A stretch of 64,000 nucleotides of DNA from Allium sativum (GCA_030737875.1 CM060924.1:146066197-146130196); one strand, 5' to 3'. Shown: positions 36,122-48,800, numbered from the stretch's first letter. A program made the numbers and translations. The notes: generated by a model from the letters alone, not told the origin.

Positions 36122-38254
36122 ATTGTTCTCCCAAGAATGAAATGGACATAAGAAGTTTATTGGGATAAGATAGATATTATCATAAGTTTATCCAAGACTT
36201 CTCCAATATAGCGGCACCATTAACTCAGTTGACCAAGAAGAATCAAGCTTTCATTTGGGACGAAAGGTGTGAAAATGCATTTAAGATTCTAAAGGAAAAG
36301 TTGACGCGTGCACCAGTGTTAGTCATTCCTAAAGGGAATAAAGAGATGACAGTATACATGGATGCATGTGGTACCGGACTAGGTGTTGTGTTGATGCAAG
36401 GAGGTAGGGTTGTAGCTTACGCTAGTCGGCAACTGAAACCGCATGAGAAAAGATACCCCACCCACGATTTGGAATTAGCAGCGATCGTGTTCGCGTTGAA
36501 GATGTGGAGACATTATCTCTTGGGAGAAAGATTTGAGCTACTTACTAATCATAAATCATTGAAGTATCTCTTCTCTCAGAAGGATCTAAATCTCTAACTG
36601 CAAAGATGGTTAGAATTCTTGGCTTCCTATGATTTCGATATCGCATATACACCAAGAAAGGGCAATGCGGTAGCTGATGCATTGAGTAGAAGACATGCCA
36701 ATTTAGGGGCTTTGTTTCTTGAATAGAAGCAACTGGAGTACATCGTTGGGTATGATTTCAGACTAAAGTGCGAATTGGACCCAGCAATGTTAGCAAGTTT
36801 GATGATCATACCCACTTTGATTGAGCGGATCGGCTCTAGTCAGAGGACGATCCTAATCTACTGGAAATCTTCTCCAAGATAGAGATGGACATCGACGGCG
36901 AGAAGATGAACAAGTATGGGCTTGATCGAGATGGATGACTTCGAAAAAATGGAAGATTAGTTGTACCCAACGCAAATGGATTGAGAGATGAAGTGCTTAG
37001 AGAGTGTCATCGCTCAAAGCTGACCATACACCCCGGTGGTAACAAAATGTATCAAGACATGAAGCGGACCTACTACTGGGAAGGGAAGAGACGTTGGGAA
37101 GTTTATATCCAAGTGTATGAATTGCCAGTTAGTTAAAGCTGAGCAAAGAAGCCTAGTGGTTTGTTACAACCGTTAGAAATCCCAGAATGGAAAGGGAACA
37201 AGTCTCGATGGATTTCATCGATGGTTTACCAAGGACTAGGTCAGGTCATGATAACATTTGGGTAATTGTGGATCGATTGACCAAAAGTGCTAGGTTTGTA
37301 CCAGTCAAGTCGAGCAGAACAGTAGCTAAGTTAGCTGAATATATGAAGTGGGTAGTGAGATTTCATGGAGTACCAAAGGGCATTGTGAGCGACCGAGATC
37401 CATTGTTTACTAATGGGTTTTGGAAGAGCTTATAAGAAGCGTTAGGATCAGAATTACATCTCACTACCGCGTATCATCCTCAAACCGACGGACAGGCAGA
37501 GAGGGTGAATCGAGTGTTAGAAGATCTTTTGCGAGCTTGTGTATTGGATTTTGGTGGATCATGGGATGACCATTTGCTTCTAGTAAAGTTCGCCTATAAT
37601 AACAGTTATCAATCTAGTATTGGTATGGCTCCATTTGAAGCTTTGTATGGAAGACCATGCAACTCACCGCCATGTTGGTTAGAAACTAGTGAGAAGTTTG
37701 TGCTTGGACCAGATATGATAAGAGAAACTTCAGATAAGGTTAAGATCATTCAACAACGAATGAGGGATGCCCAAGATAGGCAGAAGAGTTATGCTGATAA
37801 GAGGCGAAAGGATTTTAATTTCTCCGTTGGCGACTTGGTGTTTGTCAAGATTTCTCCGTTAAAGAGCGTGATTCGATTTGGCAGGAGAGGCAAGTTAGCA
37901 CCAAGATTTGTTGGACCATTCCAAGTTCTCGAGCAAATTGGGAAATTGGCATATAAAGTTGAATTACCAGAGAAGATGGCGGGAGTTCATAACATATTCC
38001 ATGTTTCCCAGTTAAGGAAATTCGTGCACGACCCCAATATGACTATTTCACCTGATCAGTTGGATGATATCGAAGTAGAACCCGAAGCGGTTGGGAACCG
38101 CAAGCCGATTCGTATTGTTGAGCACAATACGAAGCAACTTCGAAGGAAACCGGTGAATCTCGTCAAAGTTCAGTGGGGAGAGAATGAGAATGACTGTACT
38201 TGGGAGACAGAGGAGAGCATTAGGAAGACGTATCCAGAACTCTTTGCCTGGTAA
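36122..38254 (+). pseudogene. Element B RNase H - integrase - chromodomain remnant
   Basis: Opens inside the RT/RNase H linker ([15 protein letters not shown]). RNase H follows: [40 protein letters not shown] and [12 protein letters not shown]. Stops interrupt at 36595 and 36724, and the integrase zinc finger (36990-37150) is frame-shifted. The integrase core has VSMDFIDGLP, IWVIVDRLTKSARF, IVSDRDPLFTNGF, a TAA at 37433, then TAYHPQTDGQAERVNR. The C-terminal frame (37505-38254) reads FAYNNSYQSSIGMAPFEAL without interruption, then KSYADKRRKDFNFSVGDLVF, FHVSQLRKFVHDPNM and a chromodomain-like DCTWETEESIRKTYPELF. The uninterrupted SYQSSIG is the natural control for the intron found in element A at the same site. 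Confidence 0.88.
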
Positions 38255-38407
38255 GATTTTATTTGCGACTTAGTTTTCCGCATGCTAGGATAGACTTGTT
38301 TGTTGTTTTGTATGTTTGATTGTTGTGAATGGTTGATAGGCATGCGGGATCCTTGCTTGTTTCTTAGTTAAGGAATTTCGGGGGCGAAATTTCTTAAGGG
38401 GGGAGAA

Positions 38408-40950
38408 TGTAACGACTCGCATTCTACGCATCGAAGGATCGTAGAATATTTATTTCTTTCACATACGAAGTCGTATGGTCATGTAACTTTGGGAGACGAC
38501 TATTGGGCTCATTTCCCATGTTCATGATTTTTGTCGATTTTTAAATAACCGTTTTGCCCCTAACTAATCTTGTTTCGGCCATAACTTTTGATTAATAAGG
38601 AGTTTTGACCTGAAACTGCTTCCATTAGATTCAGATGATGGTTTACCTTTCCATAGAGTGGTCACATTAACCAAATGGACTTACCATTTGGGTGATATGG
38701 CTAAATTAAGGTTTAAAAGGTGAAAAACAGCTTAACTGGGCTTAATTGGGCAATTAACAGCTAGGCCTAGTGGGGGATTTCGGGATTTGGGGGTATTTAA
38801 GGGCTGTTAGGGTTAGGAATTTCGGTTTTTACTCATTTTCTAGCCGTCACATACATTATAGAAACCCTAACAATGGCCTCCAATATCTAGAATCACCTCT
38901 AATAACTTTCTAATCAAGTATTAGCCTAATCTTCACCAAATTAAGAAGAAATAGCACCAAAGCAAGGTGGGAGCTGCTGTTAGACATTGGTATTCGGCCA
39001 AATCAGAGGAGTTTTAGTTCTGAAAGTTTTAATTGTGGCAAAGGTGAGTGATTAGCATTGTTTTTACACTAATTACAGTCAATTAGGGTGATTAGTGTTA
39101 TTTAGCGAAATTATGCATGTTAAAAATCTGGAAAAATGTTTAGAAATTCTAAAAGATTATTTTTGGGCTCTAATAGAAATTTGGGTAAGTTTTGCTAATC
39201 CTATCATTAGTTATGCTTAAATATGATTAAAGGGAAAATGTGGGTTTTTGGGTATGTTCGATCCATTTCAACAGATTAGATTGTCGTTTAGGTGTTTATG
39301 GTTGATTATATATGTTGCTATGACTGTATGGTATGCTTTGTGATTTATTAGAAGAGTTAGAATGGTCAAAAACGCCGTCGTATGGTATAAAACAGTCGCT
39401 GGAAAAGTTGCAGGAAATGTGCAGAGTTTCGGATCGGATACGCGTCTCGGATCGGATAAGGGAACTGGGCATGGGGATTTGATTCAGATCGGAATTTGAC
39501 ACTAGAGGAGGCTTGACAAGTAGGAAGGCCACTCATATTGAGTTGGGGTTGGGATCGGACTGAAGCTTGGCGTGGGGATCGGATGGGACTAGAGCTAGGG
39601 GACGGGATCGGACGAGGCGAGAGGAGCTGGAGTATTCGAACCGAACTGAATGGAAGGTGGCAACCCGAACCAGATGGAGATTACTGAACTGAACCGACCT
39701 GAAGTGGAACACCGAACCAAACGGGAAGCCTAGGGGCGATGTATTCGAATCGAACTGACTGAAGCAAGTCGAACCAAACCGCATTTGGAGGCCGAATCGA
39801 ACCGGATTGGAGCTTCGATTACGCGATGACTCTTCTGAAGACCAACTCCAATTCGACCAAAACCTGAGATGCGAAGGTAGTCCAAATAGGAAGTAGAACT
39901 CAGGATCTAGCTGGGAACCAACGAGTTAACTTCATGAGTCGGGCTTTGCTGCGGGACGTGTGCTAAGGGGTTATCGATGTCCATAACTTTGATTCACCAT
40001 CAAGACGGATGTTAGGCTACAGATCAGTGCAGTGGGGTAGATGTTACTCCATGGGGCAGAGTGATCGTAGCATGGCTATGAGCCAGTGAAGTGAGGTCGT
40101 CATGACTTCATAGGGCAGAATGAACATAGTAAGGACTAGTGGCTATGGATCAGTGCAGTGGAGTCGCCATGACTCCATGGGGCAGAGTGATCATAGCAAG
40201 GATTTGGGTGATCAAAGCGGTGGATATCATATGCTTTACGCACTAAGTGAGAGATGTGAGGATGGTTGCTATGTTTGATTATTTGCCATCATTATGACAT
40301 GCACACCCCCACCCCGTATATTTACACCATATGATAGTGTCACCTTAGAGTATTGTACATCTTTTTGTGCTAACTCTTTGGTTGCAGGTCCAGGTTCAGG
40401 TATGGTTTAGTATATCTGTTATTGTTCTTTTTTGCTGCTTATCGCTCGTACCAGACTTTTGCCTGACTTAGAGTTTTATGTCTCTTCTTATCACTCTGGG
40501 TGCTCTTAAACGTGCAGACTAGAGACAGGTTAGCCGGTTGTGGACGAGTAGCTGTCCGGAGACGAGGCTTACATGTACTATTTTCTATATATTCTCCCTG
40601 TATCGCTGGTGGTCACTACTTTGGGCATTAGTAGTGTACCTTTCCTTTCTTTTTTTTAGAGACAGTCTTAAAGTTGTAATAATGATGAAGTGGAACATAA
40701 GCTGTATTTGGATTTCCCGCTGCTACGATGTTTAGTTTTCAGCTTATGCACTGTCTCGCCTGTTTTTATATCAAAGTATGTTATTATTATCTTTTATTCC
40801 ATGCACTGTGAGATATGCTACAGGTTCCTTTGGTAGTTCTAGCTACAAATTCCATTCCTTTCCTTTCTTTGGCGACCATCCCATGCTAGTTGGACATTGG
40901 CACAACGCACTTCCATTGAAATGTCGGCTGGTGCGGGGCGGGCCGTCACA
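38408..40950 (+). repeat. Element B 3' LTR (2543 bp)
   Basis: Preceded by the purine run 'ttaaggggggagaa' (38394-38407), the polypurine tract. Ends gggccgtcaca. Carries the same CGGATC/CGAACC-rich block (39420-39800) and about 65-bp tandem units (40015-40210) as the 5' copy. Confidence 0.9.
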
Positions 40951-41870
40951 TAAGAGGTACCAAATTTACTGGTTTTGAGTCTGTCATCGAAGCACAGAAG
41001 TGGCTAAATGATTTGGAAAGGATCTTTTCTGGCCTTGAGATTACAGATGCACAAAAACGTCAAATGGCCGCTTGGCAATTTAAGGATGCTGCAAGGAATT
41101 GGTGGGAATTTATCACCGATCATGCGGATGAGACCGATTTTACATGGCAACAGTTTAGGTATATCTTAAGTAAAATCGTGTTTCATCTCGTATCCTTTTT
41201 CTTTTGCATCCATCTTAAATTTGAAACTTTCTAGGGATGCTTTCGTGAACAAATGGATGCTAAACGCTGGGAGATACAAACTGTATCGAAAATTCATGGA
41301 TCTTAAGCAAGGCAACATGACTTTTGCAAAATATGAGAAGAAGTTTGACGAGCTGTCCAAATTTGGCCACACCACTCCAAAAGAATGAAAAGTTCATACT
41401 TGGTACTCGCCCGGAATTCTATGATAATTTGACGAATCATCTTAACTAGCCTTTCAATGAACTCATGAACTATGCTGCTAGATTTGAGAACTCTCCAAAC
41501 CTTAAGGGAAAGCAAGTTGTTTAAGCACCTCGGTATCAAGGATCATCTAGCAACTCAAAGAAGAGGAAGTCGAGGTTCTGGCAGGATAAGAGGCAATAAA
41601 ACGTGCAAGGTGTTGGATATCATGCTCAAAGGCCTTCCACTGACCTTTCAGTTATTACTTGTTTCAATTACCAGTAGATGGGTCATTACTCCAATAACTG
41701 CCCTCACCCGCGTAGAGCTCGTGCGCCACTGACTCATGTACCCCGCACTGACCTTTGCCATGCTTGTCTTCAGCCCGGACATATCAGCAGGGACTGCCCC
41801 ACTCATATCAAAGCCAAAACGTCTGGAGTCTTCGCTATGACATCATCCACTCCTCCTTTCGATGACGACA
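40951..41870 (+). pseudogene. Element A gag, C-terminal part with an intron
   Basis: The frame resumes RGTKFTGFESVIEAQKWL, then WQFKDAARNWWEF and TWQQFR, is cut by the 41159-41234 intron, and continues DAFVNKWMLNAGRY, MDLKQGNMTFAKYEKKFDEL. A one-base shift at about 41390 and stops at about 41448 and 41522 follow. Two zinc knuckles come next. The first (about 41667-41712) has lost its second Cys (CFNYQ) and carries a TAG; the second, CHACLQPGHISRDC, is intact. The capsid homology is that of chromovirus Gag. Confidence 0.85.
41159..41234 (+). other. Intron 1 of element A (gag, 76 bp)
   Basis: GTATATCTTAAG...TTTCTAG. T-rich, with in-frame stops if retained. Splicing joins TTT-AG to G-GAT, giving FRDAFVNKW, which matches the family spacing between the W(E/Q)xF(R/K) and AF motifs. 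Confidence 0.75.
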
Positions 41871-43078
41871 CTAAGGGTATGCTTTTAACTGCTTTTACTT
41901 TATTTTCTCATCCTATTCGCGTTCTGTTTGAAACTGGTGCTTCACTTAGCTTTATTTCTGTGGACCTTTGTGATGAATTTAAAGAAGTTTTAGAACCCAC
42001 ATTAGCACCTGAATCATTGTATGTATCGAATCCTATTGGAGGTCCTGCCCATCTTGACATTATTTGTAAGAACGTGGAACTCTTTTACAAACGGCATTAC
42101 TTTATCAGTGACTTTTATGTGCTTGGCTTTAAGTCCTTTGATATCCTTCTTGGAGGTGATTGTTGAGGAAATATAATGTGAGAATCTCGTGTAGAGCCAG
42201 AATTGTGAATTTAATTGATAAAGATGGTAATTCTTTGGAAATCGTATGTCGCATGCCTCAAGAGTATGCGAGTAGCTTTGTCTTCTCGCTTGATTCCTTC
42301 GTGGATCTTAGTTCTACCCCAGTTGTCCAACATTACCCCAATGTATTTGGCGAAATAAAGAGTCTTCCTCCCAAATGAGAAATTGAATTTCGTATAGACC
42401 TTGTCCCAGGAGCACGTCCCGTAGTTCTTCCTCCTTGAAGAATGGCGCAAAAGGAAAAAAGATGAATTGAAAGAGCAAGTCGAAGATTTAATCTCAGAAG
42501 GCCTCATTAGACCGAGTTATTCCGAATGGGGAGCAGCCCTGGTATTTGTGACCAAATCGAATGGATCGCTAAGGATGTGTGTCAATTATCGAGAGCTGAA
42601 CAAGCTCACTCTGAAGAACAGATACCCAATGCCTCGCATCAATGATATGTTCGATCAGCTCTATTGAGCCAAAGTTTTCTCTGAACTTGATCTTGCCCTT
42701 GGTTTTCATCAGCTTAGAGTAGTTGAGGAAAGTATCCCAAAGACTGCTTTTTGCATAGAGAATGGGTTCTATGAGTGGTTGGTTATGCCATTTGGCTTGA
42801 CTAACGCTCCAGCCTACTTTGTCGATCTCATGAATCGTGTTTTCCGTGACGTTCTCAATAAGTTTTTTCTTGTATTTGTCGATGATATTCTGGTCTTTTC
42901 TAAATCCAAAAAGGAGCATAGGGCTCACTTGGAGTATGTACTTGGAACCTTAAGGAACCACCAATTGAAAGCCAAATTTGAAAAGTGCCATTTCTGGAAG
43001 ACGTAGGTTCGTTATCTTGGCTATATAGTTTCTGGAAATGGAATATCAGTTGATCTAGCCAAGATCGCTGCGATCAAT

Positions 43079-43155
43079 GTAAGTCACATCTTTTCTTTCC
43101 TTTGTATCTAAATCTCTTTACGTTTTGATTCGATCTTAAACCCAGCCTATTCCAG
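43079..43155 (+). other. Intron 2 of element A (RT-RNase H linker, 77 bp)
   Basis: GTAAGTCACATC...TATTCCAG, strongly T-rich. Splicing joins AAGATCGCTGCGATCAAT to GATTGGAGAG, giving KIAAIN-DWREP, which fits the family motif K(V/I)xAI-DWPxP without gain or loss of residues. Phase 0. Confidence 0.8.
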
Positions 43156-44574
43156 GATTGGAGAGAACCTAAGAATCCAACTGAAGTTCATAGCTTTTTA
43201 GGCCTTGCTGGATATTATCGGTGATTTATTGAGAATTTAGCCCACATTACCGCGCCTTTGACTGTTTTGACCCGGAAGAACGCTATGTTTGTTTGGAGCG
43301 ATAAGTGTAAAGCGGAATTTGCAGAGTTGAAGCAAAAGCTTACTTCCGCACCTATCCTTACTGTCCCTAATGGAAATGAAGGATCCACAGTCTTTACTGA
43401 TGCTTGGGAAGAAGGATTAGGAGCCGTTCTAATGTAGAATGGAAGGGTAATCGCATATGCTAGTCGACAACTTAAGAACCATGAAGCAAATTATGTTGCC
43501 CACGATCTAGAGCTACTTGCAGTAGTATTCGCTTTAAAATTATGGAGACATCATTTTCTGGGAACCAAATTCGAACTGTTTACCGACCGTCAATCCCTTA
43601 AGTACATCTTCTCCTAGAAAGACCTGAATCAACGACAAGTTAGATGGATGGAATTCCTCGCTTCTTATGATCCTGACATTAACTACGCTCCAGGAAAAGC
43701 AAATGTAGTGATTGATGCACTGAGTCGGAAGAAAGCCATGATGAATCAAATTTCAGTTTCATTACCCCTTATGGATCGCATTGCAGCCAGGTAGGATGAA
43801 GACAAGATAATTAGACTAATCAAGGAGAATGTTCAGAACAGAGGAGTGGGTGACCATAGTAAGATGGATGCCTAAATTGACAATAAAGGAATCCTATGGA
43901 TTAGAAGTAGAATATGCGTTCCAAATGTTGATGGCCTAAGCCAGGAAGTATTGAGAGAATGTCACCAATCCAAACTCTCTGTTCATCCAGGTGTAAACAA
44001 GATGTTCCAGAATATGAAGAAAATATTTTTGTGGAAAGGTATGAAGCGAGATGTTTCTCGTTACGTTAGTAGATGTTTTACTTGCCAACAAATTAAAACT
44101 GATCACCAAAGAGTAGCAGGATTATTGCAACCTTTAGAAATTCCTAGTTGGAAATGGAATCAAATTTCTATGGATTTTATCGACGGCCTCCCTAAAACAA
44201 GAAAAGGGAACGAGAGTATTTAGGTAATTGTTGACAGGTTGACCAAGTCGACACATTTCCTTCCTGTTAATGCTCGTCGTACTGCAACAAACCTGGTCGA
44301 ACTATATACGAGGGAAATTGTTAGATTGCACGACATTCCTTTTAGTATTGTCTGTGATCGGGAACCTCTTCTCACGAGTAGATTTTGGAACGCTTTTCAG
44401 GAAGCCTTGGGTACTAGATTGAATCTTAGTACTGCCTACCATCCGCAGACCGATGGTCAAACAGAAAGATTGAACCAGATATTGGAAGATCTCCTTTGTG
44501 CTTATATTCCTGACTATGGAGGTTCTTGGGAAGATCATATTCATGTCATTGAGTTTGCGTATAATAGCTACCGG

Positions 44575-44649
44575 GTAAAATCTTAAGTAAACGAATTCTA
44601 ATTTTTTCCCCAAATACCAATCTTAAATCTCTAATCATTTGGATTATAG
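44575..44649 (+). other. Intron 3 of element A (integrase, 75 bp)
   Basis: GTAAAATCTTAAG...GGATTATAG. Splicing joins FAYNSYR to ASIERSPFEAL, equivalent to the uninterrupted FAYNNSYQSSIGMAPFEAL of element B at 37592-37647. Phase 0. Confidence 0.8.
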
Positions 44650-45375
44650 GCTAGTATTGAAAGATCACCGTTTGAAGCCCTATACGAGAGATCATGTAAA
44701 TCGTCCGCTTGTTGGATTGAATCTGGAGTTAGTTTACCTCTTGGACCTGATATGATTATGGAAGCAGCACAAAAAGTTGATGATATCAGGAATAAAATGA
44801 AAATTGCTCAAGATCGGCAGAAAAAGTACGCAGATAGAAGAAAGAAGAAACTGGAATTTGAAGTTGGTGATCAAGTCTTCTTGAAAATCTCACCGTCAAA
44901 GAATGTAATTCGATTTGGACAAAAAGGAAAGCTAGCTCCAAGATTCATTGGCCCATTCCGTATACTAGAGAAAATTGGTTCTTTGGCTTATCACATTAAG
45001 TTACCCGAGAAGCTTTCGGGAGTCCATGATGTATTTCATGTATCCCATTTTCAGAAATGTTTGCACGATCCTGCTTCCTATGTTCAGCCTACTACAGTGG
45101 ATAGCTTAGAAATCAAACCAAATTTGATTGTTGGAAGGAGACCACTTTGTATAGTCGATAGAGGTACGAAGCAACTTAGACGCAAATCAGTCAACTTAGT
45201 TAAAGTGCAGTGGAGTGACGATGATCGAGATTGTACATGAGAGACGGAGGAGAGCATGTTTGCTTCAAATCTGAAACTATTTACCTAGGTAATAATTCAT
45301 TGAATTTATTTGTCTTATCTATCTCCATTCTTTCATTATTCTTTGATCGGTTCCTTTTCGACGACGAAAAGCTTT

Positions 45376-45388
45376 AAGTGGGGAAGGA
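45376..45388 (+). promoter_or_regulatory. Element A polypurine tract
   Basis: 'aagtggggaagga' directly before the 3' LTR start TGTAACGAACTCG, the usual primer for plus-strand DNA. Confidence 0.85.
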
Positions 45389-45882
45389 TGTAACGAACTC
45401 GAAAAATTAACATTAAAATAAAAGAATTGAAATGAATTAATGAGTAAAAACAATATGCATTAAGAATTTCGAATGAAGGAAAAAAATGAAATTAATAGAT
45501 TTTATATTATAAACAAAATTTTATTTTTGAATTTCTAAAATTTAACATTGAACAAGTTTCAATATTTTTCGTTATATAAATTTAAACGTTATTCATGCGC
45601 GGTACCGTTCATGAACAAATTTGAAATTGTGCGTGGAACGGTTTTGCGTTCGTTACAGCGTCCGCCGCATTGTCCGTTCATGTTAAATAAATAAAAAGAA
45701 AATTAAATTTTATTTCCTAAACTGCATTAACAAAAAGGGGAGAAAACAAACGTTCAACGAAAATTTGAACGGTATAGTAACGGTAGGAATGTTCAATGAA
45801 TTTTGACATTCATTACCATTAAATAGGATCCGTCTTGCCTTTAAAATAGCCTCACATGTTACTTCTCAAATAAAATTTCAAA
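45389..45882 (+). repeat. Element A 3' LTR, first piece
   Basis: Matches 28940-29447 with scattered substitutions and small deletions. Interrupted after tcaaa (45878-45882) by solo LTR L1. Continues at 52042. Confidence 0.9.
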
Positions 45883-48800
45883 TGTAACGGCCCGGGAAAA
45901 TTCGACGCTCGAATTTCCAACAACAATACTTAATCCTGTATTACTTGTCAAAAATCCAAGTATCGAACCCCAAACTGTTAATAGAAAGAAGTTAGAGGAT
46001 GAGAAATAGGAAGAAAGAAATTTAGAATAGAAGAAAGAAGAAGAACACATCAGAATCTCACAGCGGAACGAGTAAATATAATATAACAAATCTCTTTGAA
46101 AAGAAGACTGTATATATACATACCATTTATCAGAGTAAACATACATCAATCACAGCGGAAATACTCGTATAACTAATGGTGAACCCTCCTGCTTCCAACT
46201 CTGAAACTTGTAGCGGAACCTAACCTGTAAATATGCTTGGTCTGACCCGAGCACATTTGATTTAAAACAAAAACACACCGGGTCAGTCTGGAATACTTTC
46301 AGTAATAAATTCACAGCACACACAACTTGTTTAACTTTTGAAAATCCTTTCTGAAATAAAAGGATAATAGTAAGACCAGCCCACACATAAACACGGACGG
46401 TTTTTACCTTACTATAACCCAAAACGTTTTTGAAATCAATATCTTTTTCTGATATTATCATAGTGTCTAAATACAAGTAAATATCAATTTAGAGGAACGC
46501 TTGCATCTCACGCTCCCCATATATAGTATACAAACCAAAACCGCGGGCGCTTATTGGATATTGGATTCCAACTTGACAAGGTATGGGTCCACCTTCCGAA
46601 CGTGTATCTCTAGAGACGAATACACTGGGTTCAACAAGAACATCTTGCAACCCGGCCCACACATGACCGACCACTCATTTCGCTTGAGTGTATCGAATGT
46701 ATATCACTGACGGTTGGGCTCAAACCACTGTCTCCCGAAAAGGGACAGCATCGATAGATACAAGAAGCAAAAGGAATTTCTCTAGATAGGTGATTATACA
46801 TCCTAATGGGAGCGACCCACATAGCCATGCTGCCTGCCCGATTTTTGTCATTTCCCGGTTGATGAGGCTTGAGGCTACGCTTTACCATCACATCAGGTTC
46901 ACTTCGAATGCCACATTGTCAGATCCATCGAAATCACTTAATTGACGTCTACAACAATACATTACGTGTCAGCTAAAGAAGTTTCCTTCTCTGCTTCACT
47001 CTTGGTACGGCTGGAGAAATCAATGTACATGACCTTTCTGGAAATACTCTGTCAGACATCCATCCATACAAGTCATCCAGGATCAGGATGAACCGAAGGC
47101 ACTCTCCTACTGCATCCTAGGTATCACCCTATAGATCAGTAGCGAGAAGTCCTTGCAATCCGAAGATTTCAATCACGACAGAATCACAAGTCAAAATATC
47201 TTCGGGAGCGACCTTTAGAAATCCAACGAGTAGTTCTTCCGCTCATGAAGATCAACGGTCTTCAATGCTCCATCTCGACCATCTTCTGATATCTTCGACG
47301 TTACGTATTTGCTGGTCGGAATGGTTTTCGAATATAAATTCGATCCCGGTCTTTCCGTACCAATAATCGATAAAAGACCAAACTTTGATAGTCGGTGATA
47401 TAACTATCAAATCATAACAGTGTATCTCAGGGGACTGGCAGCTCAGGTCCTTTATATGAAATATCTCATAAAACCAATTTATCGATTTTTTATAATCGAC
47501 TTCATAACTTTATCTTAACAAAACTCTTATGGGTTTCGTTACTTGAAAACATTACTCGCTACTCGCTTTAGAACAACATATTTACCAAGCTCTTTTTTCC
47601 ATTTCCTTTGTTTGGAAATATTGCCATATTTTATAAATCAGTTTTTATTTCCTCTTTGGTCGTTAACATCGTATAATTACCTCAAAACCCTTTTTACTTT
47701 CTCTTTGATTTGAAATCATGGTTATAGTTCAATAAATCCACTTTCCCTTTTTCCCTTATTATTTCCATATCGTTATATCCTTATTTAATCAACGACAAAT
47801 ATTTAATTACCAAAATCTCTTTCTTATTACGATTAAACCACTTCGCTTAATTTCATTCCCAGGTGAATGCTTGTTTTAAAATCCTTGTTTTGGGTAAAAC
47901 CCCTTTTTCATACTCGTTTATACGATTTGAATTAGATTCAATTCCTTTCGATGCTAATCCATTTTTAAAGGTTTGTTTTAAATAAATGATAAATTCCATT
48001 TATCGCAAAACATCTCGATAATCACTTCTCTATACATTAAAACATTAAAAACAAATATCATCTCTCGATAATAGCGGAGCCGTTCAAGTTGGGGTATTCC
48101 AATTACCTCTCAGACCTTGATCGACAACGTTCTTATCTCAAGATAGATAAAAGCTTATAATTTAAAACCAATGTCAAACCATCTCAATAATCCAATATGT
48201 TATTCCCATTTCCATTTATCTTGGTTTTATAAACCATTTTCTTTCATTTGAAAACCCGCTTTTCATATTAATTTCTTTTTCTTAATTGAGCAAAACTCTG
48301 ATTGGAATGTACGCCTTAGGTTGCACCCATATTTACAAATCTTGTTTATACGATTTGAAATAAATTCAAATCCCTTTCATACTAATCAATCCATAACTTA
48401 TATTTATTTTAAAGGAAATTTCAAGTCTTTTAAATGTCAATCCCTTTGATTTGATCAATTTAAAACAAATTGACACAATCGTCAAATTCCAACTTTAAAC
48501 GGTTGATTTTCGCCAACCGTACATATCAGTTAACCATTAACTGATTTACGTTATCATTTCTTCCTTAAATTTATTAAATAACTTAATAAATTTAAAACAT
48601 CAGTTAATTGATTAAAAAAACAATTATTTCATACTAACCCGTTGGTTAGTTCCTGACTGCAGTTCATGAATGACTGCAGTTCATAAATAACAGGATAAAC
48701 AGTTGGTTCCTGCCAACCATAACCCTCAGTTAAGTGGCTATCTGACTTCTATTCAATTTCTCTTCTTAAATAAATTAAATAACTTAATTAATTTAAAACA

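Larger units (their letters stand above)
33987..40950 (+). mobile_element. Element B: internally deleted chromovirus nested in A gag
   Basis: Starts TGTAACGACCCGCATTC and ends GGGCCGTCACA. The 3' LTR begins TGTAACGACTCGCATTC at 38408. The flanks tggga (33982-33986) and taaga (40951-40955) agree at three of five. The 5' LTR breaks off at 36121 and jumps to the RT/RNase H boundary, so the PBS, gag, protease and most of RT are gone. The integrase and chromodomain end is well preserved. It could not move alone. Confidence 0.85.
41871..45290 (+). pseudogene. Element A protease-RT-RNase H-integrase-chromodomain
   Basis: The protease has VLFETGASLSF, where the catalytic motif is normally DTGA or DSGA, so Asp is now Glu. 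A one-base loss at about 42166 shifts LRKYNVRISC. RT shows [42 protein letters not shown] and [11 protein letters not shown] (catalytic DD at 42881-42886). After intron 2 comes [21 protein letters not shown]. RNase H follows with [28 protein letters not shown] and [12 protein letters not shown]. Integrase has a zinc finger ECHQSKLSVHP...CFTCQQ, then ISMDFIDGLPKT, IVCDREPLLTSRF and QTDGQTERLNQ. After intron 3 come SPFEALYER, YADRRKKKLEFEVGDQVF, FHVSHFQKCLHDP and a chromodomain-like tail to 45290. About a dozen stops interrupt pol. Confidence 0.9.

Noticed and set aside
36122..45290. Pararetrovirus or other integrated viral sequence
   Set aside because: Domain order PR-RT-RNase H-INT with chromodomain-like tail, LTRs, PBS and PPT is that of Ty3/gypsy chromoviruses.
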